24,118 nt of DNA from JAQBGV01 sp032128395 (GTDB lineage: Bacteria; Planctomycetota; UBA8108; UBA1146), in assembly GCA_032128395.1 (NCBI GenBank), contig JAQBGV010000181.1:1-24118 (forward strand), in the 5' to 3' direction. The notes below the pieces were generated by a model that was given only the letters and a program-made list of their open reading frames with translations, was not told the origin of the DNA and searched no databases. Position numbers and translations under genes: made by a program. Shown here in pieces: positions 7,945 to 15,518 of the stretch. Positions within the stretch are counted from its first letter, which is position 1. Every line of letters begins with the position of its first letter.

Positions 7945-10478
7945 CAGCTGCCACCCTTCTGGCGGTCCTTGTGCTCGGTCATCGTGCCGATCCCCTGACG
8001 CACCCCGGCTTCGTCGATATTGGTCGCCTTGCCGTCTCCCCCCTCGAGGGGGGTGGTCACATGGAGCGGTACTCCGAAGTCGACCTCGGGGAAGCGGCTC
8101 GGTCCGAACCGCGGCTCCTTTCCCCGCGCCTTCGCCTCGAGTGCGGAGAGCACCATGTGCGGGGCGATCGGAATTTGGTCGACGCGAACTCCGACCGCGT
8201 CGAAGATCGAATTCGCGACCGCGGGCATCATCGGGAGCAACGGTCCCTGCCCGACCTCCTTCGCGCCGAAGGGGCCGTTCGGATCGGGGTCCTCGATGAT
8301 GTAGCTCGTCACCCGAGGCATGTCCTCGAAGGTCGGGCTCTTGTACTCGAGCATCGACGGGTGCTTGTGGACCAGCGCGTTCGAGCGCTTCTTCGGCAGG
8401 CGACGGAAGATCTGCTCCTCCATGATCGCCTCGCCGAGTCCCATGTAGACGCTCCCCTCGATCTGCCCCATCACGAGCGCCGGATTGATGCATTTCCCGA
8501 CGTCGTGGGCCATCCAGACGTGTTCGACGCGGTAGATCCCAGTCTCTGGGTCGACGACCGTCTCGATCACCGCCGCCGAGTAGCTGTACGCAGGAGACGG
8601 CCCCACTCCGGACCCCCGATAGCGGCCCGGAGATCGCGGCGGGGTGTAGCTTCCGGTGGAGCCGAGGGTGCCAAAGCGTGATTCGGCGGCGATCACCGCG
8701 TCCTGAAAGCTCATCCCCTGCTCGGGATCCTCGCCGTCGAAGACGCGACGGTCCGCGAAGACGAGTCGGTTCGCAGGCACGCCGAGCTCGTCCGCGGCAC
8801 CTTTCGCGACCAGGTCGCGGGCGCGCTCGGCGGCTTGCAGCGCCGCATTCCCCGCCATCAGCGTAACGCGCGAGGAGTAGCTGCCGAGGTCGACCGGGGT
8901 GAGATCGGTGTCGGCGACGCAGAGGCGGATGTCCTTGAGATCGATCCCGAGAATTTCGGCGACGATCGCGGCGATCACCGAGTCGGAGCCTTGCCCGATC
9001 TCGGTCTCGCCACAGAACACCGCGACGCCGCCGGAGCGGTCGAGCTGTAGTTGCACTCCGGACTGCGGCATGTGGTTCCAGTAGATCGGCAGCCCCGCGC
9101 CCGAGAGGTACGAACCGCAGGCGAGGCCGAGCCCGCGCCCGAAGGGGAGCTTGCCGTGGCGTTCGCGCCAACCGCTCCCCTCGACCACCGCTTCGATGCA
9201 CTTGCCGAGACCCATAGAGCCGATCTGGAGCCAGTTGGCGGTGACACTGTCCGCGGGGGCGAGCTGCTGCAGTCGGAGATCCGCCGGGTCGATCCCGAGC
9301 GAGTGCGCGATCTTGTCGAGGTGCACCTCGAATCCGAAGCGGGGCTGCGGGGTGCCGTGGCCGCGCTTCGGGCCGCACGGCGGCTTATTGGTGAACGCGC
9401 GGATGCTGTCGAAGCGGTAGTTCGGCAGGTCGTAGGTCACGGTCTGTAGCGCACCGGTGTAGTAGGTGCTCGCCACTCCGTAGCTGCCGTACGCACCACC
9501 GTCGAGTGCGGTCCGCAGGTGTTGCGCGGTGAGTCGACCGTCCTTCATCACGCCGGTGCGCAGGTGCATCAGCACGGGGTGCCGACCGCGGTGGCAATAG
9601 AATACCTCTTCACGGGAGAGCGTGATCTTGACCGGTCGCCCGAGGGTGAGCGCCATCTTCGCGGCGCAGATCTCGTGGTTGAACGGATCGCTCTTCCCGC
9701 CGAACCCACCCCCGTTCGGGCAGGCGATCACCCGGATCCGCGACGCAGGAAGCTCGAGCACCTTCGCGAGCGATCGGTGCAGATAGTGCGGAGTCTGCGT
9801 CGAGGAGTACACCGTCACCCGGTCGGTCTCCTCGGTGAGGGCGACCGTCGAATGCTGTTCCATCGGGAGGTGGGTGTTCCCCTCGAAGTAGAGGGTGTCC
9901 TCGAAGATCTCGTCCGCTTCCGCGAACCCCGCATCGACGTTCCCGAACTCCATCGCGAGCTTCTTGTGGAGGTTTCCCTCGTCGCCATAGTCGTGGATGC
10001 GCGGTTCGGGGTTCGCGATCGCCTCTTCGACGGTGGAGATCGTTTCGAGCGATTCGTACTCGATCTCGACCGCGAGCGCCGCCTCGTATGCTTGGTCCTC
10101 GGTGAGCGCCGCGACCGCGACGACCGGATCGCCGACGAAGCGCACCTTGGAGACACAGAGCGCGTGCTCGTCCTGACTGACGGGGAGGATCCCGAAGGGG
10201 ATCGGCATCGCAAGGCCGGTGAGGAAGCCGAGGACCCCCGGCATCGCGGCGGCCTTCGCCGTATCGATCTCGATGATCTTCCCGTGGGGTACGGTCGAAC
10301 GAACGAGCTTCATGTGGACCATGCGGGGGAAGCTCAGGTCATCCGCGAACCGCGTCTGCCCGGTCACCTTCGCGCGTCCGTCGACGCGCCGGAACGGGGT
10401 TCCGATGAGGCGGAGCTCGTCGGTAGTCCGCGGTGTTCCGACCAGCGCGTCCGTCGCGGGAGCCTTGACCTCAGCCAC
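7944..10478 (-). CDS. hcrA: 4-Hydroxybenzoyl-CoA reductase, molybdopterin-binding catalytic subunit
   Basis: The 844-residue large subunit belongs to the xanthine dehydrogenase family. It begins with the IGTPFRRVDGRAKVTGQTRF motif of such subunits, has the cofactor-binding GGGFGGK (256-262) and TEIGQGSDS, and ends its core with FGAKEVGQGPLLP. With HcrB and HcrC it would reductively remove the phenolic hydroxyl of 4-hydroxybenzoyl-CoA to give benzoyl-CoA in the cytoplasm. The GTG start at 10478 follows GGGAGAGGAG and overlaps the hcrC stop by 8 bases. A longer frame to 10622 lies on hcrC and is unlikely. Two oddities: the position matching the catalytic Glu in the GVGE motif of xanthine dehydrogenases reads Q744, and about 65-70 residues extend past the usual end near PHMVLSAL, including PLEGGDGKATN. 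Confidence 0.92.
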   Translation of the reverse strand: MAEVKAPATDALVGTPRTTDELRLIGTPFRRVDGRAKVTGQTRFADDLSFPRMVHMKLVRSTVPHGKIIEIDTAKAAAMPGVLGFLTGLAMPIPFGILPVSQDEHALCVSKVRFVGDPVVAVAALTEDQAYEAALAVEIEYESLETISTVEEAIANPEPRIHDYGDEGNLHKKLAMEFGNVDAGFAEADEIFEDTLYFEGNTHLPMEQHSTVALTEETDRVTVYSSTQTPHYLHRSLAKVLELPASRIRVIACPNGGGFGGKSDPFNHEICAAKMALTLGRPVKITLSREEVFYCHRGRHPVLMHLRTGVMKDGRLTAQHLRTALDGGAYGSYGVASTYYTGALQTVTYDLPNYRFDSIRAFTNKPPCGPKRGHGTPQPRFGFEVHLDKIAHSLGIDPADLRLQQLAPADSVTANWLQIGSMGLGKCIEAVVEGSGWRERHGKLPFGRGLGLACGSYLSGAGLPIYWNHMPQSGVQLQLDRSGGVAVFCGETEIGQGSDSVIAAIVAEILGIDLKDIRLCVADTDLTPVDLGSYSSRVTLMAGNAALQAAERARDLVAKGAADELGVPANRLVFADRRVFDGEDPEQGMSFQDAVIAAESRFGTLGSTGSYTPPRSPGRYRGSGVGPSPAYSYSAAVIETVVDPETGIYRVEHVWMAHDVGKCINPALVMGQIEGSVYMGLGEAIMEEQIFRRLPKKRSNALVHKHPSMLEYKSPTFEDMPRVTSYIIEDPDPNGPFGAKEVGQGPLLPMMPAVANSIFDAVGVRVDQIPIAPHMVLSALEAKARGKEPRFGPSRFPEVDFGVPLHVTTPLEGGDGKATNIDEAGVRQGIGTMTEHKDRQKGGS

Positions 10479-11022
10479 GCTGCGGCTCCTCTCCCGGGAG
10501 CGGTGCACCGTAGATCGCGGAGCGCGGGGGACGGAACTCGGAGTCTCCGCGCAGCAGCGCGGCCGCCCACTCGACCGCCTCGAGGATCTTGTGGTAGCCG
10601 GTGCATCGGCAGAGATTGCCACCGAGTGCCTCAGCGACCTGCTGCCGCGTCGGGTCGGTGTTCTCCTCGAGGAACGCCTTCGCGGCCATCAGGATCCCGG
10701 GGGTGCAATACCCGCACTGGGCGGCGCCGAGGTCTGCGAAGGCAGCCTGGAGCGGGTGGAGTTCGTTTCCGATCTGCAGCCCCTCGACCGTCTCGATCTC
10801 ACGACCCTCGCACTCGACCGCGAGCTCGAGGCAACTGAGGACCGGCTTGCCGTCGACGAGGACGGTGCAGGTCCCGCACTCGCCGAGTTCGCACCCGTGC
10901 TTCGTCCCGGTGAGGGCGAGTTCTTCGCGCAGCACCTCGAGGAGGGTGTGATGGACGGGGTAGGCGACGGTGCGCGATTCCCCGTTGACCCGGAGGGTGG
11001 AGGTGGCGATCGGGTCGGGCAT
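10471..11022 (-). CDS. hcrC: 4-Hydroxybenzoyl-CoA reductase, [2Fe-2S] subunit
   Basis: The 183-residue small subunit has both iron-sulfur domains of the family: a plant-ferredoxin-type cluster with C44, C49, C52 and C64 (GCELGECGTC then SC), and a helical domain with C103, C106, C138 and C140 (QCGYCTPG and NLCRCTGY). It wires electrons between the flavin subunit and the molybdenum site. It is the first gene of a tight hcrC-hcrA-hcrB operon on the minus strand. I chose the ATG at 11022 (MPDPIATSTLRVNG), which gives the usual family length; a GTG at 11085 would add 21 residues without family resemblance. The ribosome binding site before 11022 is weak. No molybdenum-cofactor insertion chaperone (XdhC type), ferredoxin or CoA ligase gene adjoins it. 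Confidence 0.93.
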   Translation of the reverse strand: MPDPIATSTLRVNGESRTVAYPVHHTLLEVLREELALTGTKHGCELGECGTCTVLVDGKPVLSCLELAVECEGREIETVEGLQIGNELHPLQAAFADLGAAQCGYCTPGILMAAKAFLEENTDPTRQQVAEALGGNLCRCTGYHKILEAVEWAAALLRGDSEFRPPRSAIYGAPLPGEEPQRG

Positions 11023-11138
11023 TCGGCGATCCCCCGGAAGGAGAGGAGAGCTGGAGAGCAGAGCAGAGACAGATCGAGAGATCACCCATCGGAGCCTAGG
11101 AGACGGTCGGGAAACCTCGTTCGAGACGTCGTCGTGAT

Positions 11139-11158
11139 CTAGATCTGCTCTAGATCTG
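11139..11158. promoter_or_regulatory. Possible operator: two direct CTAGATCTG sites upstream of hcrC
   Basis: CTAGATCTG occurs at 11139-11147 and again at 11150-11158, 11 bases apart, about one helical turn. Each contains the palindrome AGATCT. A second small inverted repeat, TTGAA-TCTAC-TTCAA, spans 11162-11176. The block is markedly AT-richer than its surroundings and sits in the only gap before the hcr operon. It could bind a regulator, but no regulator gene is nearby and no promoter boxes are certain. Confidence 0.4.
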
Positions 11159-11172
11159 AACTTGAATCTACT

Positions 11173-13392
11173 TCAATTCACCACCGGACTGAACGATCCC
11201 CCCGGATTCCCCTTCATCAGCCCGCGCGGATCCACCTCGAGCTCGACCTCTTCCCCGTTGCGATCGAGCGTGAGACGAACCTTCTCCGCCCCCTGGAGGA
11301 AGACGCCCATCAGCGCGAGCTGCTCTTCCCCCTCGAAGCTCTGCCCGTTGATCTTGATGATGGTGTCCCCGTCGAGGAATCCCGCCTGCGCGAGGGGTCC
11401 TCCCTCATCGCTGACGCGAATGCGGAGCGCATTGATCGGGGCGGGCTCGTAGTACACCGGTCCCGAACTCGGCACATCGACGAAGACGGTGCCGTTCTGG
11501 ACTCCGTTTCCCCACGCGCGCAGCTGGTAGGGACCCGCGACCAACCCCTCGATCAGGGCGACGCCGCCCTCGAATTGTTCGTGCCTGGCATTTCGTCCCG
11601 GCTCGTCGCCGTCGGGAGAGATCTGAATCGATCCGCTCTGGGTCCCCTCGGGGAATCGGATCTCGAGGGAGTAGGTCGGCGGCACTGCGATCGAGAGCCG
11701 ATTCTCTCCAGAGACGACCTGGACCGGCTGGCTCACCATCACTCCGGACGACCAACGATTCCGACGCTGGTCGACGTAGCTCAAGTTCAGGACGTAGGAG
11801 CCGGGGGAGAACGGTCCGAGCCGAACCTCGCTGTTCGCATCCGGGACCCCGTTGTTCCGTCCCCCGCCGCCGTACCACCCACGGCTCGACTCCGATTCCG
11901 GTTGGAGAGTGATCTGCACGCGACCGATCAGGTCACTGCCGAGATACCCGAGGACCGCGACCACCACTCTGGCGGGCTCCTCGAAGCGGAGGTCGACGCC
12001 CCCGCCGAAGCCGGAGATCTCGAGCCGTTGCTCACCGTACGCCGAATGCTCTCCCCGGACGAACAAGTGTCCCTTCTGGTTCTCGTCGTACATCCGCCGG
12101 AGGTCCGCATCCGGAAGCAGGATCACCCCGCCATCGCGCAGCTTCGCTTGGGTTCCTCCACCCCAGCGCGACCCCTGGTCGCTCTCGTAGCCGAAGGAGA
12201 GGCTCACGTCAGGGAGCGCCCCCCCGTTCGGCGCGTAGGCGAAGATTCGCACGCCGTTCTCCGACTGAATCGGATCGATCGCGACCGTGATCTCCACCAC
12301 ACTGTCGGCGACATCGACGCGCTGTATCGTCGGGGGGTGTTCCTCGTTCTGGTTCCCGCGCGCGGCGCCGACCCAGTACGTACCCGGGTCGAGATCGTCG
12401 AACTTGAACTCGACGCTGCGGGAGAGCCATTGATTCTTCGTGGCGGCGAACATGTCCTCGGGCTCCGGTTCGGCGATCAGGCTCGCGGGGAGGAGGTAGA
12501 CCACCGCTTGGCTTTCGAGTTCATCGGCGGGAAACACGACGCTCCCGTGGATCGCACCCCGAGAGTGGAGCCTTATCGTCACCGGCATCGGTCCGGTGCC
12601 AATCTCGACGGTGATTTCGATCGGCTCGCCTCGCTCGGTCTCCCCGACCGACGCGCTCACCATCACCGTGCCAGGTTCGGTGTCGATGACGCGCTCTTTC
12701 GGGCTCCAGGTGCGTCCCCAGCTGCTCTGGTTTCGTTGGATCCGGACGCTCGCAGAGTCCGGCTCGGTACCGTCGGCGCGAAGAATGGTCACATCGAGCT
12801 GCGCGACCGGGGTCGCCGTGAAATTGACCACGTCCCCCGGTCGGACTTCGCGCTTGCGATTCTGCCGTTCGAACTTGTAACCGTTCGCCTTTGCCGACAC
12901 CCCGAATTGCTGGTCCGCGAGACCAGCGAGCAGGTACTGCCCATCGGGACCGGTCGTCGTCTCGACTCGGATCGATTCGCGCCACTGCTCATCGCGGACG
13001 AACCGCCGGACCTTCGTCTCGAGGTCGTCTCCTTCCTCGCGATCGGGTCGTTGTCCCGGGGTCGCCGTGATCTCGACCTCGGGGAGTGGACGCCCGTCGA
13101 TCGTGAGGACCTCCCCGCGGATCTGCCCGATCTTCTCCCCGGAGTCGGGTGGGACGATCTCCTCGATGGCTCTCGAAAGGAGGGACTCCCCGACGGCGGA
13201 CTCCGTGTCCTTCAAGACGGCGTGGACCGGCTCTGCTTCCTCGGTGAGCTCGGCCGCCGCGGGCTCGGGCGCGCCCTCGAAGGCCGAACGATCCCCCCGG
13301 TCGGGAGCGGCGACGTCCACCATCGTCCGCGTCGCGATCATGCCGATCAGGCCACCGACGGCGAAGATGATGATGAAGGGCAACATGCGCAT
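11173..13392 (-). CDS. Membrane-anchored protein with carboxypeptidase-regulatory-like (Ig-fold) repeats and C-terminal PDZ domain
   Basis: The 739-residue protein has one N-terminal membrane helix (about residues 4-21), then an acidic, Ala/Pro-rich linker. The first clear domain (about 88-195) is carboxypeptidase-regulatory-like: IRGEVLTIDGRPLPEVEITA then TTTGPDGQYLLAGLA. Several further beta-rich stretches contain phrases such as FDDLDPGTYWVGAARG, LGPFSPGSYVLNLSY and EGLVAGPYQLRAWG, suggesting four to six similar domains. The last 90 or so residues form a PDZ-like domain (DEGGPLAQAGFLDGDTIIKI). No enzyme motif is visible, so a structural or peptide-binding role outside the membrane is likely. 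A GGGAGAGG site precedes the ATG. It lies between the hcr operon and boxC but has no evident link to aromatic metabolism. Confidence 0.82.
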   Translation of the reverse strand: MRMLPFIIIFAVGGLIGMIATRTMVDVAAPDRGDRSAFEGAPEPAAAELTEEAEPVHAVLKDTESAVGESLLSRAIEEIVPPDSGEKIGQIRGEVLTIDGRPLPEVEITATPGQRPDREEGDDLETKVRRFVRDEQWRESIRVETTTGPDGQYLLAGLADQQFGVSAKANGYKFERQNRKREVRPGDVVNFTATPVAQLDVTILRADGTEPDSASVRIQRNQSSWGRTWSPKERVIDTEPGTVMVSASVGETERGEPIEITVEIGTGPMPVTIRLHSRGAIHGSVVFPADELESQAVVYLLPASLIAEPEPEDMFAATKNQWLSRSVEFKFDDLDPGTYWVGAARGNQNEEHPPTIQRVDVADSVVEITVAIDPIQSENGVRIFAYAPNGGALPDVSLSFGYESDQGSRWGGGTQAKLRDGGVILLPDADLRRMYDENQKGHLFVRGEHSAYGEQRLEISGFGGGVDLRFEEPARVVVAVLGYLGSDLIGRVQITLQPESESSRGWYGGGGRNNGVPDANSEVRLGPFSPGSYVLNLSYVDQRRNRWSSGVMVSQPVQVVSGENRLSIAVPPTYSLEIRFPEGTQSGSIQISPDGDEPGRNARHEQFEGGVALIEGLVAGPYQLRAWGNGVQNGTVFVDVPSSGPVYYEPAPINALRIRVSDEGGPLAQAGFLDGDTIIKINGQSFEGEEQLALMGVFLQGAEKVRLTLDRNGEEVELEVDPRGLMKGNPGGSFSPVVN

Positions 13393-13719
13393 CTCGGAAC
13401 CTCTCCCTACATCACGCCAAGTGACAGCACGCCGAGTGGAAGCACACCGAGTGGCAGGACGGTGAACCCCATTCTAGGCGCCCCATCGACTCCCTGCGAG
13501 GGGTAGCACGAATGCCGGCGTCGTCACAAGTCCTTGCCGGATCAGGGGCAGAGTCGGTTGCGGGGGTCTCCGGCATCCGCGAGAATCCGGGTTGGATGCC
13601 GAGGGGTGCACTCACTCCCTGAAGTCGGGCGCCTCGATCCTCCCCCGGAACGCCGAAATGCCTCCATTCGTGGGGGGGACCCCCTCGACTCGCGAGCTCT
13701 CAGACCGACGAGGACGACC
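13393..13719. other. Divergent intergenic region before boxC
   Basis: These 327 bases separate the minus-strand PDZ protein gene from boxC and should hold promoters for both. Visible structure is a 15-bp tandem array near the minus-strand gene and a short G5-GGA-C5 hairpin at 13672-13684, about 35 bases before the boxC start. A plus-strand frame is open from 13534 into boxC, but it shows no family resemblance before 13720. I cannot place sigma-70 boxes with confidence. Confidence 0.5.
13413..13457 (+). repeat. 15-bp tandem repeat, three imperfect copies
   Basis: Units CACGCCAAGTGACAG, CACGCCGAGTGGAAG and CACACCGAGTGGCAG lie end to end, about 20 bases upstream of the PDZ protein start on the opposite strand. 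They are not in a coding region. The array may be a variable-number site within the divergent promoter region. Confidence 0.85.
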
Positions 13720-15378
13720 ATGGCCGAACTCGAGACTCCTTCGACCGAACCGATCTCCTTCACCGCCGACCCAGCCAGCTACAAGCACTGGCGCGTCGAG
13801 GCGGACGGCCCGATCTGCCGGGTCTTCATGCAGGTCGATGCGGAACACCCCCTCCGTGAGGGGTACGACCTCAAGATGAACAGCTACGACCTCGGCGTCG
13901 ACATCGAGCTCGCGGACATCGTGCGGCGACTGCGTTTCGAGCACCCGGAGGTGAAGGTGCTCATCGTCTCGAGCGGCCACGCCCAGGTCTTCTGCGCCGG
14001 CGCGAACATCGGCATGCTCGGGCTCTCGACGCACGCGTGGAAGGTCAACTTCTGCAAGTTCACCAATGAGACGCGCTGCGAACTCGAAGATGTCGCCGAA
14101 CAGACCGGCCTGAAGACGATCTGTGCGGTCACCGGACCGTGCGCCGGGGGCGGCTACGAACTCGCGCTCGCCTGTGACGAGATTTGGATGGTCGATGATG
14201 GCAATTCCGCCGTCTCCCTCCCCGAAACTCCGCTGCTCGGCGTGCTCCCCGGAACCGGAGGACTGACCCGCCTCGTCGACAAGCGCAAGGTCCGCCGCGA
14301 CCGTGCCGACGTGTTCTGCACCGTTGCGGAGGGGATCAAGGGGAAGCGCGCGGTCGACTGGGGGCTCATCGATCATCTCGCCTCCCGCTCGAAGTTCTGG
14401 GATCAGTTGAACGAGCACGCCGCGGCCCTCGCCTCCCAGATCCCCGATCGCAGAGTCGCCTCCGGCATCGAGTGGACTCCGGTCTCGCTCGAGGTGGACG
14501 GGAACGAAGTTCGAACATCGACCCTCGAACTGAGCTACCACCCGGAAAATCGCACCGCCGAGTTGACGATCACCGTCCCCTCCGCCGCAAGGTGCCCTGC
14601 GAGTGGCGACGCGATGCAGGCAGAGGGGTGCAATTTCTGGCCGCTCCGGATGGTGCGTGAGCTCGAGCAAGCGATCCTCGACCTGCGGATCAATCACTCG
14701 CTGACGGGGCTGGTGTTGGTGCGAACCCGAGGGGCACTCGACGACATCCTCGCCTGGGACCAGGCGCTCCTCGACCACCGCGGTCACTGGTTCGTCGACC
14801 AGACGATCCACCTGATGGAGCACGTGTGGCAGCGGGTCGAGCGGACCAGCTGCAGCTTCTTCGCGCTGATCGGTGAGGGGAGCTGCTTCGGGGGATCGCT
14901 CCTCGACCTCGCCCTCTGCGCGGACCGCATCTACATGCTGGATGCAGACGGGGTGGAGATCGAACGGAACGAGTTCAACGACGGACTCCTGTCGATGACC
15001 ACCGGGATCAGCCGCACGACCTGTCGGCTGCTCGGGGAACCAGGGCTGGCGGAACAGCTCGTCGCAAATCACGCTCGCATGGATGCGTTGGCCGCCGCAG
15101 ATTCGGGAACGGTCACCGAATCGATGGATGACATCGATTTCGAGGACACGGTGCGCATCCAGGTCGAGGAGCGGGTCAGCCTCAGCCCCGACTCTCTGAC
15201 CGGAATGGAGGCGAATCTGCGATTCGCGGGACCGGAGACGATGAAGAGCAAGATCTTCGGGCGGCTGAGCGCCTGGCAGAACTGGATCTTCATCCGCCCG
15301 AACGCGACCGGGCCGCAGGGGGCGCTGACCCTCTACGGCAAGCCAGAACGACCGCAATTCGACTGGAGTCGGGTCTAG
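13720..15378 (+). CDS. boxC: Benzoyl-CoA-dihydrodiol lyase / 2,3-epoxybenzoyl-CoA dihydrolase
   Basis: The 552-residue enzyme is close to the usual BoxC length of about 550. It belongs to the enoyl-CoA hydratase/crotonase superfamily. The N-terminal half has the crotonase core: GHAQVFCAGANIGMLG (87-102, oxyanion hole), VTGPCAGGGYELALACDE (137-154, with E146) and SLPETPLLGVLPGTGG (166-181, with E169). A second crotonase-like segment follows after about 340 (GEGSCFGGSLLDLALCADR). BoxC hydrolyses the ring of 2,3-epoxybenzoyl-CoA without oxygen, giving 3,4-dehydroadipyl-CoA semialdehyde and formate. The ATG at 13720 follows GACGAGGACG. boxB follows after 140 bases, so the pair is probably co-transcribed. 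The aldehyde dehydrogenase BoxD and reductase BoxA are not in the window. Confidence 0.94.
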   Translation: MAELETPSTEPISFTADPASYKHWRVEADGPICRVFMQVDAEHPLREGYDLKMNSYDLGVDIELADIVRRLRFEHPEVKVLIVSSGHAQVFCAGANIGMLGLSTHAWKVNFCKFTNETRCELEDVAEQTGLKTICAVTGPCAGGGYELALACDEIWMVDDGNSAVSLPETPLLGVLPGTGGLTRLVDKRKVRRDRADVFCTVAEGIKGKRAVDWGLIDHLASRSKFWDQLNEHAAALASQIPDRRVASGIEWTPVSLEVDGNEVRTSTLELSYHPENRTAELTITVPSAARCPASGDAMQAEGCNFWPLRMVRELEQAILDLRINHSLTGLVLVRTRGALDDILAWDQALLDHRGHWFVDQTIHLMEHVWQRVERTSCSFFALIGEGSCFGGSLLDLALCADRIYMLDADGVEIERNEFNDGLLSMTTGISRTTCRLLGEPGLAEQLVANHARMDALAAADSGTVTESMDDIDFEDTVRIQVEERVSLSPDSLTGMEANLRFAGPETMKSKIFGRLSAWQNWIFIRPNATGPQGALTLYGKPERPQFDWSRV

Positions 15379-15399
15379 CGGCATCTGTCCGGCGCCTGT

Positions 15400-15411
15400 G
15401 CTATCCTCCCC
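15400..15411 (+). promoter_or_regulatory. TATCCT-containing 12-mer, possible promoter element before boxB
   Basis: GCTATCCTCCCC occurs here and identically on the minus strand at 23177-23188, just before the symporter start. TATCCT could serve as a -10 box with TGTG in front of it. If so, it would give boxB its own promoter with a leader of about 105 bases. No good -35 box is visible. Confidence 0.25.
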
Positions 15412-15419
15412 CCGGCTGG

Positions 15420-15450
15420 TGATTGGCTCCGCGCCGCGGTGTCGGTCCCA
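15420..15450 (-). repeat. REP-like palindrome, copy D (degenerate)
   Basis: On the plus strand it reads ATTGGCTCCGCG then CGCGGTGTCGGTCCCA, the inverted orientation of the family. It sits between boxC and boxB and could fold in the mRNA, possibly tuning the ratio of the two products. Confidence 0.65.
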
Positions 15451-15518
15451 TCTTCTCTTCATATCACGTCATCTCTACTTCTGTAGGCATTCTGCGCTGC
15501 GCCCGAGAAGGAGCATCG

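Noticed and set aside
10479..10622. 48-residue N-terminal extension of HcrA
   Set aside because: It lies entirely on hcrC, is Arg/Ser-rich without family resemblance, and a GTG with a good ribosome site exists at 10478.
11575..13506. Open frame of 643 codons on the plus strand across the PDZ protein gene
   Set aside because: Antisense shadow; composition dominated by Arg, Asp, Leu and Val, no recognisable domain, and no ribosome site at a sensible start.
13672..13684. G5-GGA-C5 hairpin before boxC as a terminator or riboswitch
   Set aside because: Stem of five with a three-base loop and no T-run; too short to claim, so mentioned only within the intergenic entry.
13612..15462. Open frame of 616 codons on the minus strand across boxC
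   Set aside because: Antisense to boxC, which has full crotonase motifs; the shadow has none.
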